Source: an uncultured Flavobacteriaceae bacterium
Lineage (GTDB): Bacteria; Bacteroidota; Bacteroidia; Flavobacteriales; Flavobacteriaceae
Reading direction: 5' to 3'
Assembly (NCBI GenBank): GCA_905181615.1
Contig: CAJIYH010000002.1
Span: forward strand, 822,629-886,628
DNA length: 64,000 nucleotides
Position 1 is the stretch's first letter. Each line of letters begins with the position of its first letter. The notes under the pieces are model-generated. The model had not been told where the DNA came from and ran no database searches. It saw only the letters and a list, made by a program, of their open reading frames with translations. Below, piece by piece: positions 46,807 through 57,400 of the stretch. The position numbers were made by a program, and so were the translations under genes.

Positions 46807-48452
46807 CATTGGACTGGTTTATCCTTTTAGGAACCGTTGCATTTATAGTATTCTATGGTGTTTGGAAAAACAGAAAAAACGATTCAATTGAAGATTACTT
46901 AAAGGGTGGAAACAGCAGCCGATGGTGGACCATAGGACTTTCAGTGATGGCAACTCAAGCGAGTGCAATTACCTTCCTTTCTACTCCCGGTCAAGCTTAT
47001 CATGACGGAATGGGATTTGTTCAATTCTATTTTGGGTTACCACTTGCGGTGGTAATAATCTGCCTCTTTTTTATCCCAATATACCACCGACTAAAAGTAT
47101 TTACAGCATATGAATTTTTAGAGGAACGCTTTGATTTAAAAACAAGAACCCTAACCGCTGTGTTGTTTTTGGTTCAACGTGGTTTAGCTGCTGGAATTAC
47201 TATATATGCACCTGCAATTATATTGAGTGTTGTTTTAGGCTGGAACCTTAAAATTTTAATACTACTCATTGGATTCATGGTTATTTTATATACCCTTATC
47301 GGAGGAACACGTGCGGTTAATGTAACACAAAAACAACAAATGTTCATCATCTTTTTTGGGATGATTACAGCCTTTATTTTCATCATAAACAGCTTCCCTG
47401 CCGATGTTGGTTTTATTAATGCCCTTACCATTGCTGGCGCAACTGGAAAGCTAGAAGTAATAGATTTTAGCTTAGATTTTAACAGCAGATATACTTTCTG
47501 GAGCGGAATAACTGGAGGGCTGTTTTTGGCACTCTCCTACTTTGGGACAGATCAAAGTCAAGTGCAGCGTTATTTGTCTGGAAAATCCGTTAAAGAGAGT
47601 CAACTTGGGTTGATCATGAACGGCTTCTTAAAAGTACCTATGCAATTCTTCATACTTCTTGTTGGGGTTATGGTCTTTGTTTTTTATCAATTCGAGCCGG
47701 CACCTATAAACTTCAATCCAAAAGCAATTGAGGTGGTCAAGAATTCAAGTTATGCAGATGAATTTAAAGTATTAGAACTAGAACTAAGTCAAATTCAAGA
47801 TCTTAAAAGAATGCGTCTTCTTGATGAAAATTCAATCAACTTGGAAGAAGTTGCACGATTGGATGTTCAAGAAAAACAAATTCGAACCCAAGCCAAAACC
47901 TTAATTAAAGCCGCAGCCCCAGAAATTGAAACAAATGACAGAGATTATGTCTTTATTTCTTTTATCCTGAAATATTTACCTCAAGGCTTAATCGGTCTAT
48001 TATTAGCCGTTATACTCTCGGCTGCCATGAGCTCAACAGCATCTGAACTCAATGCATTGGCAGCAACAACGGTAGTTGACCTATACAAAAGAAACAGAGG
48101 TCATTTGGCTGAAAAGCACTATGTAAATGCATCTAAATTCTTTACCCTACTATGGGGAGTTATTGCAATTATGTTTGCAAGTTTTGGAAGTTTGTTCGAA
48201 AATTTAATTCAACTGGTGAACATCATTGGATCGATTTTTTACGGAACGATTTTGGGAGTTTTTGTAGTCGCAATTTTCTTAAAAACCATCAAAGGACAAG
48301 CTGTTTTTTATGCAGCTATAGTATCAGAAGCACTTACAATTTATATCTGTTATCTAGATGTTATCAGCTATCTATGGTTGAATGTAATTGGAACTGTACT
48401 TACAATTTTCTTTGGATATTTACTACAATTTATTCTTTCTACGAAAGATTAA
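46800..48452 (+). CDS. Sodium:solute symporter (SSS family)
   Basis: A 550-residue transporter with about 13 helices. I choose the ATG at 46800 because it yields MVALDWFILLGTVAFIVFYG and overlaps the preceding small peptide; the longer frame from TTG 46761 adds 13 residues with no helix. The SSS marks are GGNSSRWWTIGLSVMATQASAITFLSTPGQAYHDG (Na+ site helix 1) and FGTDQSQVQRYLSGKSVKES; RGLAAGITIYAPAI and SAAMSSTASELNALAATTVVDLYKR complete the pattern. There is an extended cytosolic segment with EVARLDVQEKQIRT about residue 355. The substrate may be a sugar, amino acid or carboxylate; the neighbouring deacetylase suggests a sugar. Translation is likely coupled to the small peptide. Confidence 0.92.
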   Translation: MVALDWFILLGTVAFIVFYGVWKNRKNDSIEDYLKGGNSSRWWTIGLSVMATQASAITFLSTPGQAYHDGMGFVQFYFGLPLAVVIICLFFIPIYHRLKVFTAYEFLEERFDLKTRTLTAVLFLVQRGLAAGITIYAPAIILSVVLGWNLKILILLIGFMVILYTLIGGTRAVNVTQKQQMFIIFFGMITAFIFIINSFPADVGFINALTIAGATGKLEVIDFSLDFNSRYTFWSGITGGLFLALSYFGTDQSQVQRYLSGKSVKESQLGLIMNGFLKVPMQFFILLVGVMVFVFYQFEPAPINFNPKAIEVVKNSSYADEFKVLELELSQIQDLKRMRLLDENSINLEEVARLDVQEKQIRTQAKTLIKAAAPEIETNDRDYVFISFILKYLPQGLIGLLLAVILSAAMSSTASELNALAATTVVDLYKRNRGHLAEKHYVNASKFFTLLWGVIAIMFASFGSLFENLIQLVNIIGSIFYGTILGVFVVAIFLKTIKGQAVFYAAIVSEALTIYICYLDVISYLWLNVIGTVLTIFFGYLLQFILSTKD

Positions 48453-48498
48453 TCGATTGAAAGTTTAAAATGATAATGTTTTTTAAAGCTAAATCGTA

Positions 48499-50220
48499 TT
48501 ATATAGAATGAATAAAGCCTGTCAAACTTTTGTCTTTTTGAATTTTAAATTTCTTTTTCAATCGATATTTTTTACTCTCTACAGTTCGAATAGAAATGTT
48601 TGTTAGTTTGGCAATTTCATCTGTACTTTGGTTCATTTTTAAATAAGCACAAAAACGTAAATCGTTTTGAGTTAAATTACTTGAATAACTAATTAATGAT
48701 TTAAAAAATCCTGGATATACATCTTCAAAATGTTTTTCAAAACGATCATTTAAATTTTCAGTACGTAAAAGATCTTTTATTTTTTGTTTAATTTGTTTTG
48801 AAGAATTGGAAGCACTAATTTTAGAAGAATCTATTGAATCTAATAAATAATTTAAATTTTCATTTCGTTTAGAAATGAAATTAGATTTATTTATTAATTC
48901 CAATTTCTTATGGTTTAAATCATTTTCTATTATTGTCTTTTCATTCAATATTTTTTTAGACTTCTCTTTTTCTAGATTAAAGTTTAAACGAAGCGATACA
49001 AGAGAGAAAGTTAAAATTATAAAACATATTATTAAAATGAATAAATAAGTGTTGTACTTAATTCGACTATCATTTATTTCTGATTTTTTTTTAGATAGAA
49101 TAATATTAGTTTCTAAATCACTCATTTTATTAACAATATTCATATCATATCCAGCTCTAGAAACTACTAGTAGTGAATCTTTAATTTTAATTAAATTTTT
49201 TAGATCTCCTTTTTTAAGGTAAATCTTTTCGAGAATTTTATAATTATTTAATTTTGATTTATTAAAGAGATTTAACTTAATTGATTTAATGTTATGATTT
49301 GCAGAAGTAATAGCTTTTTCATAATTTTTTAAGCCTAAATAACATTCTGCTATTTTTGATTGGAGAGATGGTAGTTCATAAGGAAATTCGGTAAGTAATT
49401 CTTTAGATTTTTCGAAAAACTCTTTAGCAACTTTGTATTTTTCAGCTTTTAAATAGTAGTTGCCCATGTGTTTATATGCATAACCATAGTTTCGAGTAGT
49501 AAAGCTTTTACTGAAATTATCATCTAAATAATCGTTCTTTTCTTGTTTATATAATCTTTCAATTTCAATAAAATGTTTATTAACATTAAACATATTATGC
49601 TGACTCATATTAACTGTCATAAGATGCATTTCGGAGACCAATAAATCTTCTATTTTATTCTTTTTCTTTCTTATTTCATAAGCTTTAGAGTAATATTCTA
49701 TCGATAATTTAAAATCATTTTTCAACTCTGCGATTGATCCTAAATTATCGTAAACAGTAGCAAGTCCAAAGTTTTTATTTTGAATATTTTCAAATAAATT
49801 GAAATTCAATAAAGCCTCGTTGTATTTTAAAGTTGAATTTTCAAAATCATTATTTATATAATAAACGTTACCTATGTTTATCAATATCCAAGGAGGAAGA
49901 GAAATTTTTTTTTCACCTCGAAATTCTATAGGTATAGCTTCAAATAATTTAATTGATTCATCATAAAAGCTAATAGCATCAGCATAAAGACCACGGTAAT
50001 ATAATATTTCTCCTATTTGAGAGTGGACCCCAACAAGAGATTGGGATGGATTTGAAAAATCAGCAATTTTCAAAACTTCAAAGCCAAAGTTTAAAGCTTT
50101 ATCTGGATCTGAATACCTATAAAATAAAACAGAATCTCTTAATGAACTTATTTCTTGATTAAGGTCTTGTTGACCGAAACAAATATCACATACAATAAGC
50201 AATATAAAAATTAATCTCAA
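48499..50220 (-). CDS. Transmembrane TPR regulator with LuxR-type DNA-binding domain
   Basis: A 573-residue one-component regulator. It starts with a signal-like helix (MRLIFILLIVCDICFG), so residues about 20-385 should face the periplasm. They form tetratricopeptide repeats (NPSQSLVGVHSQIGEILYYRGLYADAISFYDE; LATVYDNLGSIAELKNDFKLSIEYYSKAYE; YGYAYKHMGNYYLKAEKYKVAKEFFEKSKELL). A transmembrane helix (TYLFILIICFIILTFSLVSL, about 390-413) and a coiled coil lead to the cytosolic helix-turn-helix: NDLRFCAYLKMNQSTDEIAKLTNISIRTVESKKYRLKKKF (about 520-560). It lies downstream of the OmpA/SprF/adhesin genes on the same strand, convergent with the symporter. It may sense envelope state and control this locus; that is inference. 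Confidence 0.88.
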   Translation of the reverse strand: MRLIFILLIVCDICFGQQDLNQEISSLRDSVLFYRYSDPDKALNFGFEVLKIADFSNPSQSLVGVHSQIGEILYYRGLYADAISFYDESIKLFEAIPIEFRGEKKISLPPWILINIGNVYYINNDFENSTLKYNEALLNFNLFENIQNKNFGLATVYDNLGSIAELKNDFKLSIEYYSKAYEIRKKKNKIEDLLVSEMHLMTVNMSQHNMFNVNKHFIEIERLYKQEKNDYLDDNFSKSFTTRNYGYAYKHMGNYYLKAEKYKVAKEFFEKSKELLTEFPYELPSLQSKIAECYLGLKNYEKAITSANHNIKSIKLNLFNKSKLNNYKILEKIYLKKGDLKNLIKIKDSLLVVSRAGYDMNIVNKMSDLETNIILSKKKSEINDSRIKYNTYLFILIICFIILTFSLVSLRLNFNLEKEKSKKILNEKTIIENDLNHKKLELINKSNFISKRNENLNYLLDSIDSSKISASNSSKQIKQKIKDLLRTENLNDRFEKHFEDVYPGFFKSLISYSSNLTQNDLRFCAYLKMNQSTDEIAKLTNISIRTVESKKYRLKKKFKIQKDKSLTGFIHSI

Positions 50221-50288
50221 AACATTAAATTTTTAAAATTGTAAATAGTAATATACAAAATAATAATAATAAAATAATTTCTAACAAT

Positions 50289-50423
50289 TCATATCGATTC
50301 ATGTGAAGAATTTGATAAATATTTCTCTTTTAGTTCATTAAACTCGTCCAAGGTAAAATATTCTCCTTTTATACATATTCGACTTACTCCCTTAGGGAAT
50401 TCATTATGAAATAAATATTCCAT
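50289..50423 (-). CDS. Possible 44-residue small protein between the OmpA-family and LuxR genes
   Basis: A minus-strand ATG frame of 44 codons (starts MEYLFHNEFPKGVSRICIKG, includes YFTLDEFNELKEKYL). It has a mix of charged and hydrophobic residues expected of a real protein, with an amphipathic helix at the end, and a TAnnTTTG box 16 bases upstream of the start. It lies on the same strand as its neighbours, 68 bases before the LuxR regulator. No family is recognised. Confidence 0.4.
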   Translation of the reverse strand: MEYLFHNEFPKGVSRICIKGEYFTLDEFNELKEKYLSNSSHESI

Positions 50424-50439
50424 AGGATTTGTTTTGACT

Positions 50440-50473
50440 CAAATTTAATTTAAATAGTTTGTGCATAAACAAA
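50440..50473 (-). promoter_or_regulatory. Predicted promoter of the 44-aa ORF / LuxR regulator
   Basis: On the minus strand TTTG (complement of 50470-50473) precedes TAAATTTG (complement of 50440-50447) by 22 bases, close to Bacteroidota -33/-7 spacing. It would start a transcript covering the small ORF and possibly the LuxR gene. Confidence 0.4.
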
Positions 50474-50646
50474 AATTAGTACTGCATTGCTACTGCTAAA
50501 CCTGTTAAATCAATAAATAATCTTGCTTTAAAACAAAAACGAAGTTTTAGTGTATAATGTTTGACAAGCACAACTACTTAAATAATTTTGGCCATTAGTT
50601 TGTTTATAGAAGTTAAAAAAATAAAAATCTGATTATGATTATGATT

Positions 50647-50679
50647 AATGATTTTAAAAATTTGGATTTTAAAATCATT
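50647..50679 (-). terminator. 13-bp perfect hairpin downstream of the OmpA-family gene
   Basis: AATGATTTTAAAA, a 7-base loop, TTTTAAAATCATT. It begins 40 bases past the OmpA-family stop on the minus strand. The stem is AT-rich and has no long T-run after it, so it may be a weak terminator or an mRNA 3'-end protector. No intact gene is otherwise seen between 50474 and 50719. Confidence 0.45.
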
Positions 50680-50719
50680 GAAAGTCTTGTTAATCAAATA
50701 AATAAATTAGTTTATGTAT

Positions 50720-53488
50720 CTAAAAATGAAGTATCTTAAAAGTAGACTTTCTATTCAATTGATATTCTTCCTCAGAACAACCGGGGTTATCTAAACAGAC
50801 GTTATCTATATTTTCTTCACCCAGAGCTTTAATTATTAATCGACTCGAATTAACCCCTTTACTTGTAAGCCAATTTTTAGTTTTGGTTGCTCTTCTAAGA
50901 GAAAGATCTTTATTGTATTGAATTGAAGCTCTAGAGTCAGCGTAAGAGCTTATTTGTAATATCATATTAGGGTATTTAGTCATTGCAATTATCACTTTGT
51001 TCAATGAAAGTATAGAGCTACCTTTTAAAGAAGCTTTGTTTAAGTCAAAGTAAATTGGTTCAATACCTAAAACACAAATTAAATCATCTGGTAAACAATT
51101 TGTTGACCATTCTAAATCTATGTTTTCATAAATATTCTGATCTTGCTTTAAATCTAAAGTCAAAATTCTACTATTATAACTAATGCCGTTTGAAACTCTT
51201 ATTAAATAAGATTCAGAACAATCTAAATTTTCATTAAAAACAAATTCTCCTAAATTATTTGACTCAACTTCTTTTATTATGTTATTATTTTTATTTAATA
51301 GTTCAATAGTTGCTCCTACAAGTGTTTTTTTAGTGTATTTGTCAAAAACAATACCTTTAATGATTCCCTCACATTGGAAAGAACTTTTTGTAGATCTACT
51401 AAAAATATCTGTTTTTACAATTTTATATACTTCGTCAGAAGAGCTTCCATTTAACCCATTTCGATTGGATGATATAAATCCAAATTTTCGTTTGTCATTA
51501 TAAACATATCCAAAATCATCAAATGCTGAATTAACAGGTTTTCCAACATTTAAAATTTCATATGGGTAACCTCTTGCATTTAATTTAGCTTCGAAAACAT
51601 CAAAACCACCAAGTCCTAGTTTTCCATCGCTTGAGAAATAAAACTTATTTTCAGAATCAATAAAAGGAAATGATTCTCTAAACTCTGTATTTACATTTGG
51701 ACCTAAATTAATGGGTTGACTGAAAACTCCATCATCAAAAATATAAACAAACCAAATGTCAGACATACCAAAAGTTCCAGGCATATCAGATGAAAAATAT
51801 AACTTTTTTTCATCTGGGCTTAAAATAGGGTGAGCAGTAGAATACTGATTTCCATTAAATGGAAGTTCTTCAATGTTACCCCATGAATCTTGACTCTTAG
51901 TTGCTTTATAGATCTTTAACTTTACCTCATAGTCTCTTGAAGATTTTAATTTACCCTCATAAAAGTTGTTTCGAGTAAAATACATCGTATTCCCATCTTT
52001 ACTTATTGAGGCAGTAGACTCATGATACTTTGTGTTGACATTTCCTTTAAGCTGCTCTCGTTCCGACAAATTACCAAGTGAATCAATTTGAGCTGTAAAT
52101 AAATCTAAAAAGGGTTCATTAGACCATTTGAATTTTTTGCTCCCAGTCGCATCTTGACTTGAGGCAAATACAACTTTATCATTATCATAAAAACTCAATC
52201 CGAAATCTGAATTTTCTGTATTAATATTTGTTTTGAACAGGTTATAGTTTCCGCTATTTTTTAAAATGGTATCTAAATAATTTGAATTCGATTCTAAATA
52301 CTTTTGTGAAATAGGTTGCTTATTTAATTCAACATATTTTTTATAAAATTCATCTGCAGCATCATATGCCTCTATACTTTTAAAAGCAACAGATGCTTTA
52401 AAATAAATTTTTGGGTCAAGGTTTTTAGGATAGGAAGTAATTAATTTATTAAACCAAACTGTAGCTAAATCGTACTGACTGTTGTTGTAGTAAGCAATTG
52501 CTAAGTTTTTGAATATTTCTTTATTTACCTTGCCGGATCTGGCCAATTTAAGATAGCGTTCTATTGCTGGAGAAAACTCATACGCCTCGTAATTACTTTT
52601 CGCCGAAAATATATTATTAACACTAGCCTTATTCTTTAAATCAAATAAATTAGACAGAGAATCTATTTTAGATTCATCAAAAAATATACTAGAAACTCCA
52701 GATGAAGCTAAATCAACTGCTGTTTTATTTTCTAATTGGAATATATCAAAAGGAAATATGGAATCTAAAACTCCAGATGAAGCTAAATCAACTGCTATTT
52801 TATTTTCTAATTGGAATATATCAAAAGGAAATATGGAATCTAAAACTTCAGCCTCAAAATCAGGTTGAATAATTGAATCAATGCTTTGTGTTTTTAAATA
52901 AATAGAGTTAATAGAATCTAAATGTTCTGAAATATCAAGATTATCGTTAAACGTTTCTATTAAATCAATAGAAGACTCTATATCAACTGAAGTATCTTTG
53001 TGTGTTTTTGAATTTGAAGAAACCTTATTTTCATTTTCTTTTATAAAAATTATAATGGAATCCTTAACCTGTGATTGTATTATTTCCTCGACTGGAATAG
53101 TTGAAGTTTTAACATTGAGTGAATCAATTTCATTTGTAACAATTTCTATAGAAGCTTTATAGTCTTCTTGATAAAAAAGCCAGTAATCAATTTTTTTAAT
53201 GCCTACACTATCTATAAATTGATTTGTTTCTTTTAAAGTTTTAAACTGATTTATGGATACTTTAAAAAATTCATTCTTTTTTGGAAGAACTCGAACTCCT
53301 TTAAATCCTTTCTTTTTTAATTTTATTTTATGGAGGTATGCATTATTTTCATTTTTATAAGATCCTATAATTATTTCAATTTTATCTCTATTTAAGGTAT
53401 TTTGAGCATTCAAATTATTCATAACACAGATGAATACCAGCAAAAATGTAGTAGCAAAATATTTAATATTCAATGTGTTTAAATTCAT
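50720..53488 (-). CDS. OmpA-family outer-membrane protein with SPOR-like, TPR, beta-propeller and carboxypeptidase-regulatory domains
   Basis: A 922-residue exported protein (signal about 1-28). Residues about 35-110 (IEIIIGSYKNENNAYLHKIK, KKGFKGVRVLPKKNEFFKVS) resemble SPOR, a fold binding bare peptidoglycan strands. Then a low-complexity region with a 25-residue tandem repeat (about 216-265), TPR-like helices (IFKNLAIAYYNNSQYDLATVWFNKLI), a PD40/WD40-like propeller (LSPDEKKLYFSSDMPGTFGMSDIW, about 420-660), a carboxypeptidase D regulatory-like sandwich (GIIKGIVFDKYTKKTLVGATI), and a C-terminal OmpA domain (about 800-922: IYFDLNKASLKGSS, QISSYADSRAS, NKDLSLRRATKTKNWL) that binds peptidoglycan. 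The PorP/SprF - OmpA pair downstream of a T9SS adhesin is a known layout; I infer an anchor for the adhesin or secretion machinery. Confidence 0.88.
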   Translation of the reverse strand: MNLNTLNIKYFATTFLLVFICVMNNLNAQNTLNRDKIEIIIGSYKNENNAYLHKIKLKKKGFKGVRVLPKKNEFFKVSINQFKTLKETNQFIDSVGIKKIDYWLFYQEDYKASIEIVTNEIDSLNVKTSTIPVEEIIQSQVKDSIIIFIKENENKVSSNSKTHKDTSVDIESSIDLIETFNDNLDISEHLDSINSIYLKTQSIDSIIQPDFEAEVLDSIFPFDIFQLENKIAVDLASSGVLDSIFPFDIFQLENKTAVDLASSGVSSIFFDESKIDSLSNLFDLKNKASVNNIFSAKSNYEAYEFSPAIERYLKLARSGKVNKEIFKNLAIAYYNNSQYDLATVWFNKLITSYPKNLDPKIYFKASVAFKSIEAYDAADEFYKKYVELNKQPISQKYLESNSNYLDTILKNSGNYNLFKTNINTENSDFGLSFYDNDKVVFASSQDATGSKKFKWSNEPFLDLFTAQIDSLGNLSEREQLKGNVNTKYHESTASISKDGNTMYFTRNNFYEGKLKSSRDYEVKLKIYKATKSQDSWGNIEELPFNGNQYSTAHPILSPDEKKLYFSSDMPGTFGMSDIWFVYIFDDGVFSQPINLGPNVNTEFRESFPFIDSENKFYFSSDGKLGLGGFDVFEAKLNARGYPYEILNVGKPVNSAFDDFGYVYNDKRKFGFISSNRNGLNGSSSDEVYKIVKTDIFSRSTKSSFQCEGIIKGIVFDKYTKKTLVGATIELLNKNNNIIKEVESNNLGEFVFNENLDCSESYLIRVSNGISYNSRILTLDLKQDQNIYENIDLEWSTNCLPDDLICVLGIEPIYFDLNKASLKGSSILSLNKVIIAMTKYPNMILQISSYADSRASIQYNKDLSLRRATKTKNWLTSKGVNSSRLIIKALGEENIDNVCLDNPGCSEEEYQLNRKSTFKILHF
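52693..52842 (-). repeat. 75-bp tandem duplication in the OmpA-family gene
   Basis: Two head-to-tail copies of a 75-base unit (25 codons, LDSIFPFDIFQLENK...AVDLASSGV) differ at a single base (I versus T at one codon). Near-identity shows a recent in-frame duplication, consistent with slippage or recombination in a low-complexity linker. Confidence 0.9.
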
Positions 53489-53491
53489 AAT

Positions 53492-54427
53492 TTAAAAAAA
53501 CCTAGGTGTCAATATTTTTCTGTTCGTTCCAAAATCAAATCTAAAAAGAACCTCAAAAGATCCACTTGTTGAATTTCTTATTTCAGTTGAAGTAAAGTCA
53601 TAACTAAACCCAATCATCATTGAATCTGACAACTGAATACCTGCCATTGTTGTGATTGCAGAATCAATTCGATTTGCAACGCCAAACGTAAAGTTATTGT
53701 TTAGTATAAAGTTAAGAGAAAGATCCCACTGAATTGGACTTCCCTTGACTACCTTAACCAAGGTAGCTGGCTTAAATTTTAATGAGGGATTTAAATCAAA
53801 AACATAGCCGCCAATAAAATATAAATGAATTTTTTTTGAAAAAGTAGAAAAGAAACTCGATTCCGTATCTACCAAATCAAAATATTTTCTTTCTAAAAGG
53901 TTTGGCGCAGAAATCCCCATATAATAACTTTGAGTATTATAAAATATTCCTACTCCTATTTGTGGTTGAAATTTGTTGTCTACAGAAAAACCAATATAAG
54001 GATCTGTTCGATCGTAAATATTTAGTTTGTTGAAATCAATATCGTATGAATTTAAACCCGCTTTAAGTCCAAACGATAATTTAGAAAACATAAAGTTTAT
54101 AGAATATGAATAATCAAAAGAAAAATTAGTTTCAGTCAAAGGGCCTATTTGCTCATAAAAAATAGTGCCACCAAGACCAACTTTATTGTCAGCCCCAACC
54201 GGAGTGTCAAATGAAATTAAACTAGTTTTTGGAGCACCCTCTAAATCTACCCATTGCGACCTAGTTATTGTTCTTAAGCTCATTATTCCACGATTTCCTG
54301 CATAAGCTGGATTAAAAAATTGAGGTACATGCATGTATTGGGTAAATTGAGATTCCTGCTGTCCATAAAGAGAACTGGAAACTAGTCCCAATAATATAAA
54401 TAAATATTTTCTAAATACTCTATTCAT
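53492..54427 (-). CDS. PorP/SprF family T9SS outer-membrane protein
   Basis: A 311-residue outer-membrane barrel. I start at the ATG 54427 (MNRVFRKYLFILLGLVSSSLYG), which gives a clean signal peptide; the longer frame adds 14 residues before it. The family marks are QFTQYMHVPQFFNPAYAGNRGIMSL, SQWVDLEGAPKTSLISFDTPV and YTFVDFDNPSLKF-like strands, with the C-terminal LFRFDFGTN strands of a barrel. SprF is needed for secretion of the adhesin SprB in gliding flavobacteria, and many giant T9SS adhesins have such a partner next to them. The start overlaps the giant gene by 8 bases, indicating coupled translation, and the OmpA-family gene follows 3 bases on. Confidence 0.92.
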   Translation of the reverse strand: MNRVFRKYLFILLGLVSSSLYGQQESQFTQYMHVPQFFNPAYAGNRGIMSLRTITRSQWVDLEGAPKTSLISFDTPVGADNKVGLGGTIFYEQIGPLTETNFSFDYSYSINFMFSKLSFGLKAGLNSYDIDFNKLNIYDRTDPYIGFSVDNKFQPQIGVGIFYNTQSYYMGISAPNLLERKYFDLVDTESSFFSTFSKKIHLYFIGGYVFDLNPSLKFKPATLVKVVKGSPIQWDLSLNFILNNNFTFGVANRIDSAITTMAGIQLSDSMMIGFSYDFTSTEIRNSTSGSFEVLFRFDFGTNRKILTPRFF

Positions 54428-57400
54428 TTTGCAAATCGTTTTGTAAATATAAATACCCCACATATTCACTCTTCCCAGGATTATTATTTGATGGGAATGT
54501 TAAAACATAATAATATGTTCCAGAAGAAAGTTTTTCGTCTTTACTGATAGTAATTCTCCCATTAGAGTATCCTGTAAATATCTCTGAATTACCAGGGCCA
54601 GGATATCCATTGCTTTCAAAAACTAAAACACCCCACCTATTATAAATTCTTAAAATATTATCTGGATAATCCTCTATTCCTCGAATTATTAAATAATCAT
54701 TTTTTTGGTCACCATTTGGTGTAACCAATTCGTAAACCTCTAATTTAGGTGTATAATCAGACTCTAATTTGATTATCGTTGAGTCATCTAATGTGTTACC
54801 ATCCGTATCATCCCCGTTATCACTCAAATCAAAAATAGGATCATTATAATTTATTGATGTCCCTGATACACGAGCTATGTTTTCAATAAATCCTGAATAA
54901 ATATCGGACTGAGTTACTAGATAATTAGCATTAAACACGATTACCCCTCCCGGACTAATTAAATTTTGTGAAGAACCGTTTGTAGCAGAAACTTCATAAG
55001 GTGATCTCGTTAAATAGATTGAAGATCCGTTTCCGTCTGTCATGACATCATCAATTACTAAATCGATTATATTTACGTTTCCTGTATTCTCAACTGAAAT
55101 CGTAAATATTATTTCATCACCTGGACTCATATAGTCTGAATTATTGGTTAATGAAGCTGTTTTAGTTACCTCTAAAGACGGTGTTGGAGAGATTAAAATA
55201 ACTGTAGGATCATCTGTAGTATTTCCGTCGGTATCATCACCATTATCTGAGGTGTCTTCTATGTATAAAGATCCCTCTAAATTTTGAGCAGAAGCATTTG
55301 CACTATTGATGATGCGGCCTGTCTCTGCTGCACTTAACTCTATATTATAGAATGCAATATACGAAGCAATTTCACCAATTTTTAAGCTTCCTTCTAAGGA
55401 TCCTAATGTAGATCCCGTAAAGAATGGCCCATTTGTTAAACTCAATATACCGTCGTTTCCATCAGTCATTGTGTCCTCAAGAACAATATTTTTTAATAGT
55501 GTATTACCCGTGTTTTCAATTAAAATGTCATAAGAAATTAAATCTCCAGCATCTACAATGCCATCTGTGTTGTTTGTTATTGAAGCTGTTTTAGTTATCT
55601 CAATAGCTGGAATTTCTTGCAATAAAACCTCAGTCGGGTCATCTAAAGAATTTCCATCAGTATCGTCTCCATCATCACTAATATCTGTGATTCTAATGTT
55701 CTGATTTGGTCCAGTTGCAGACGCTTCAACCGTGTTTATTATTATTCCTGAAGCAACATCAATAGCATCAATTATATAAAAAGCAATGTATGTAGCGGTT
55801 TCTCCCTTAATTAAAACTCCTTCTGGAGATCCTTCTGAGGATCCTGAAAAGAATGGACCATTACTTAAGGTTAAAGTATTGCCATTTCCATCTGTTAGAG
55901 AGTCAATAATAAGAAGATCACTTAAAGTTGAATTTCCTTTGTTTTCAACACTTATGTTATAGGTAATTATATCTCCTGCACCTATTTCAATATCACCATT
56001 ATCGGTAATTTCTGCTGTTTTAGTTACCTCCATACCAACATTAGATACAGTAAATATCTCTGTTGGGTCATCAGCTGTATTTCCATCAATATCATCTCCA
56101 TCATCACTAATATCAAAAACATCTCCTACCTTACCTGGACTGTTACCTCTGAATACAATAGAGTTTCTGATTACTCCAGAATCTGCTGCTCTTTGGCCAA
56201 TTAAATAAGTAGCTGTATAATTTGCCGTTTCTGACGGAGCAAGTATTCCTTCTGGAGAATTTTGAGAAGAGGATCCAAACGTTGGTTGGGTTGTTAAAAT
56301 AAGTTCTCTACCGCTGGCGTCCGAAAGTGTGTCTATATATCCTAAACCACTTACAGTGATATTGCCTTTGTTTTCAATCGTAATGATATAATCAATTCTA
56401 TCTCCTACGTCATTTATACCGTTTTGATTGAGGTCTACTATACTTGCTACTTTTGTTGCTTCTATTTCAGGTAAAGAAATGATTTCAATTATAGTAGGGT
56501 CATTAGTTGTGTTTCCATCAGAATCATCTCCATCATCACTTATATCTGTTACATCATTGTTATTTCCTGGGCTAGAAGCGTTTACTGTTACAGTATTTAT
56601 AACTTTCCCCGTTCCAGCATCATTATTAGAAATTATGTAGGTTGCCGAGTAAGTTCCACTTTCACTGGGATTCAATGAGCCTTGGGAAGATCCCTGGGTA
56701 GAGGAAACAAAGAGTGGCCCTGAAGATAACTGAAGAACATTATTGTTGCCATCTTTTAAAGTATCAATTAGCGTAATTGATGAAAGTTGTGTAGAACCTG
56801 TATTATTTATAGTAATCGTGTAAACAATGGTATCACCAGCATTTATACTTCCGTCTCCATTGTCGATGGTGTAGGCTGTTTTTGTTGCTTCAATTGAACT
56901 GTTGATATTAAAACTAACAACAGTTGGGTCGTTTGAAGTATTGCCGTCAGTATCATCTCCATCATCACTTATGTCCGAAACGTCGTTACTATTGCCAGGA
57001 CTACTTCCTATTACTGTAACAGAATTATTAACACTTCCAGAATTTACTGTGTTTTCTGTAATTAGGAAACTAGCGTTGTAGGTTGATGTTTCTCCAGCTA
57101 TAATTGAACCTTGATTTGATCCATTTGAATTGGAAATAAATGTCGGATTTGATGTTAAGATTAAGGCATTTCCATTTCCATCAGTTAGAATATCTGTAAG
57201 GCTTAAAGAATTTATCGTTACATTTCCATTATTCTTTATAGTAATGACATAATTTATAGTATCCCCAACTCCATTAACTCCGTCCCCATTATCCGCAACA
57301 GTAGCTATTTTGGTAACTTCCATTGATTTTAAGTCAGCGATTAGAACTAGTGTTGGATCGTTAGTGGTATTACCATCGCTGTCATTTCCATTATCAGAAA

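Noticed and set aside
50635..50739. 34-codon plus-strand frame between the OmpA-family gene and the small ORF
   Set aside because: It contains a 13-bp hairpin, overlaps the OmpA-family 3' end in antisense and has no promoter box or protein-like composition.
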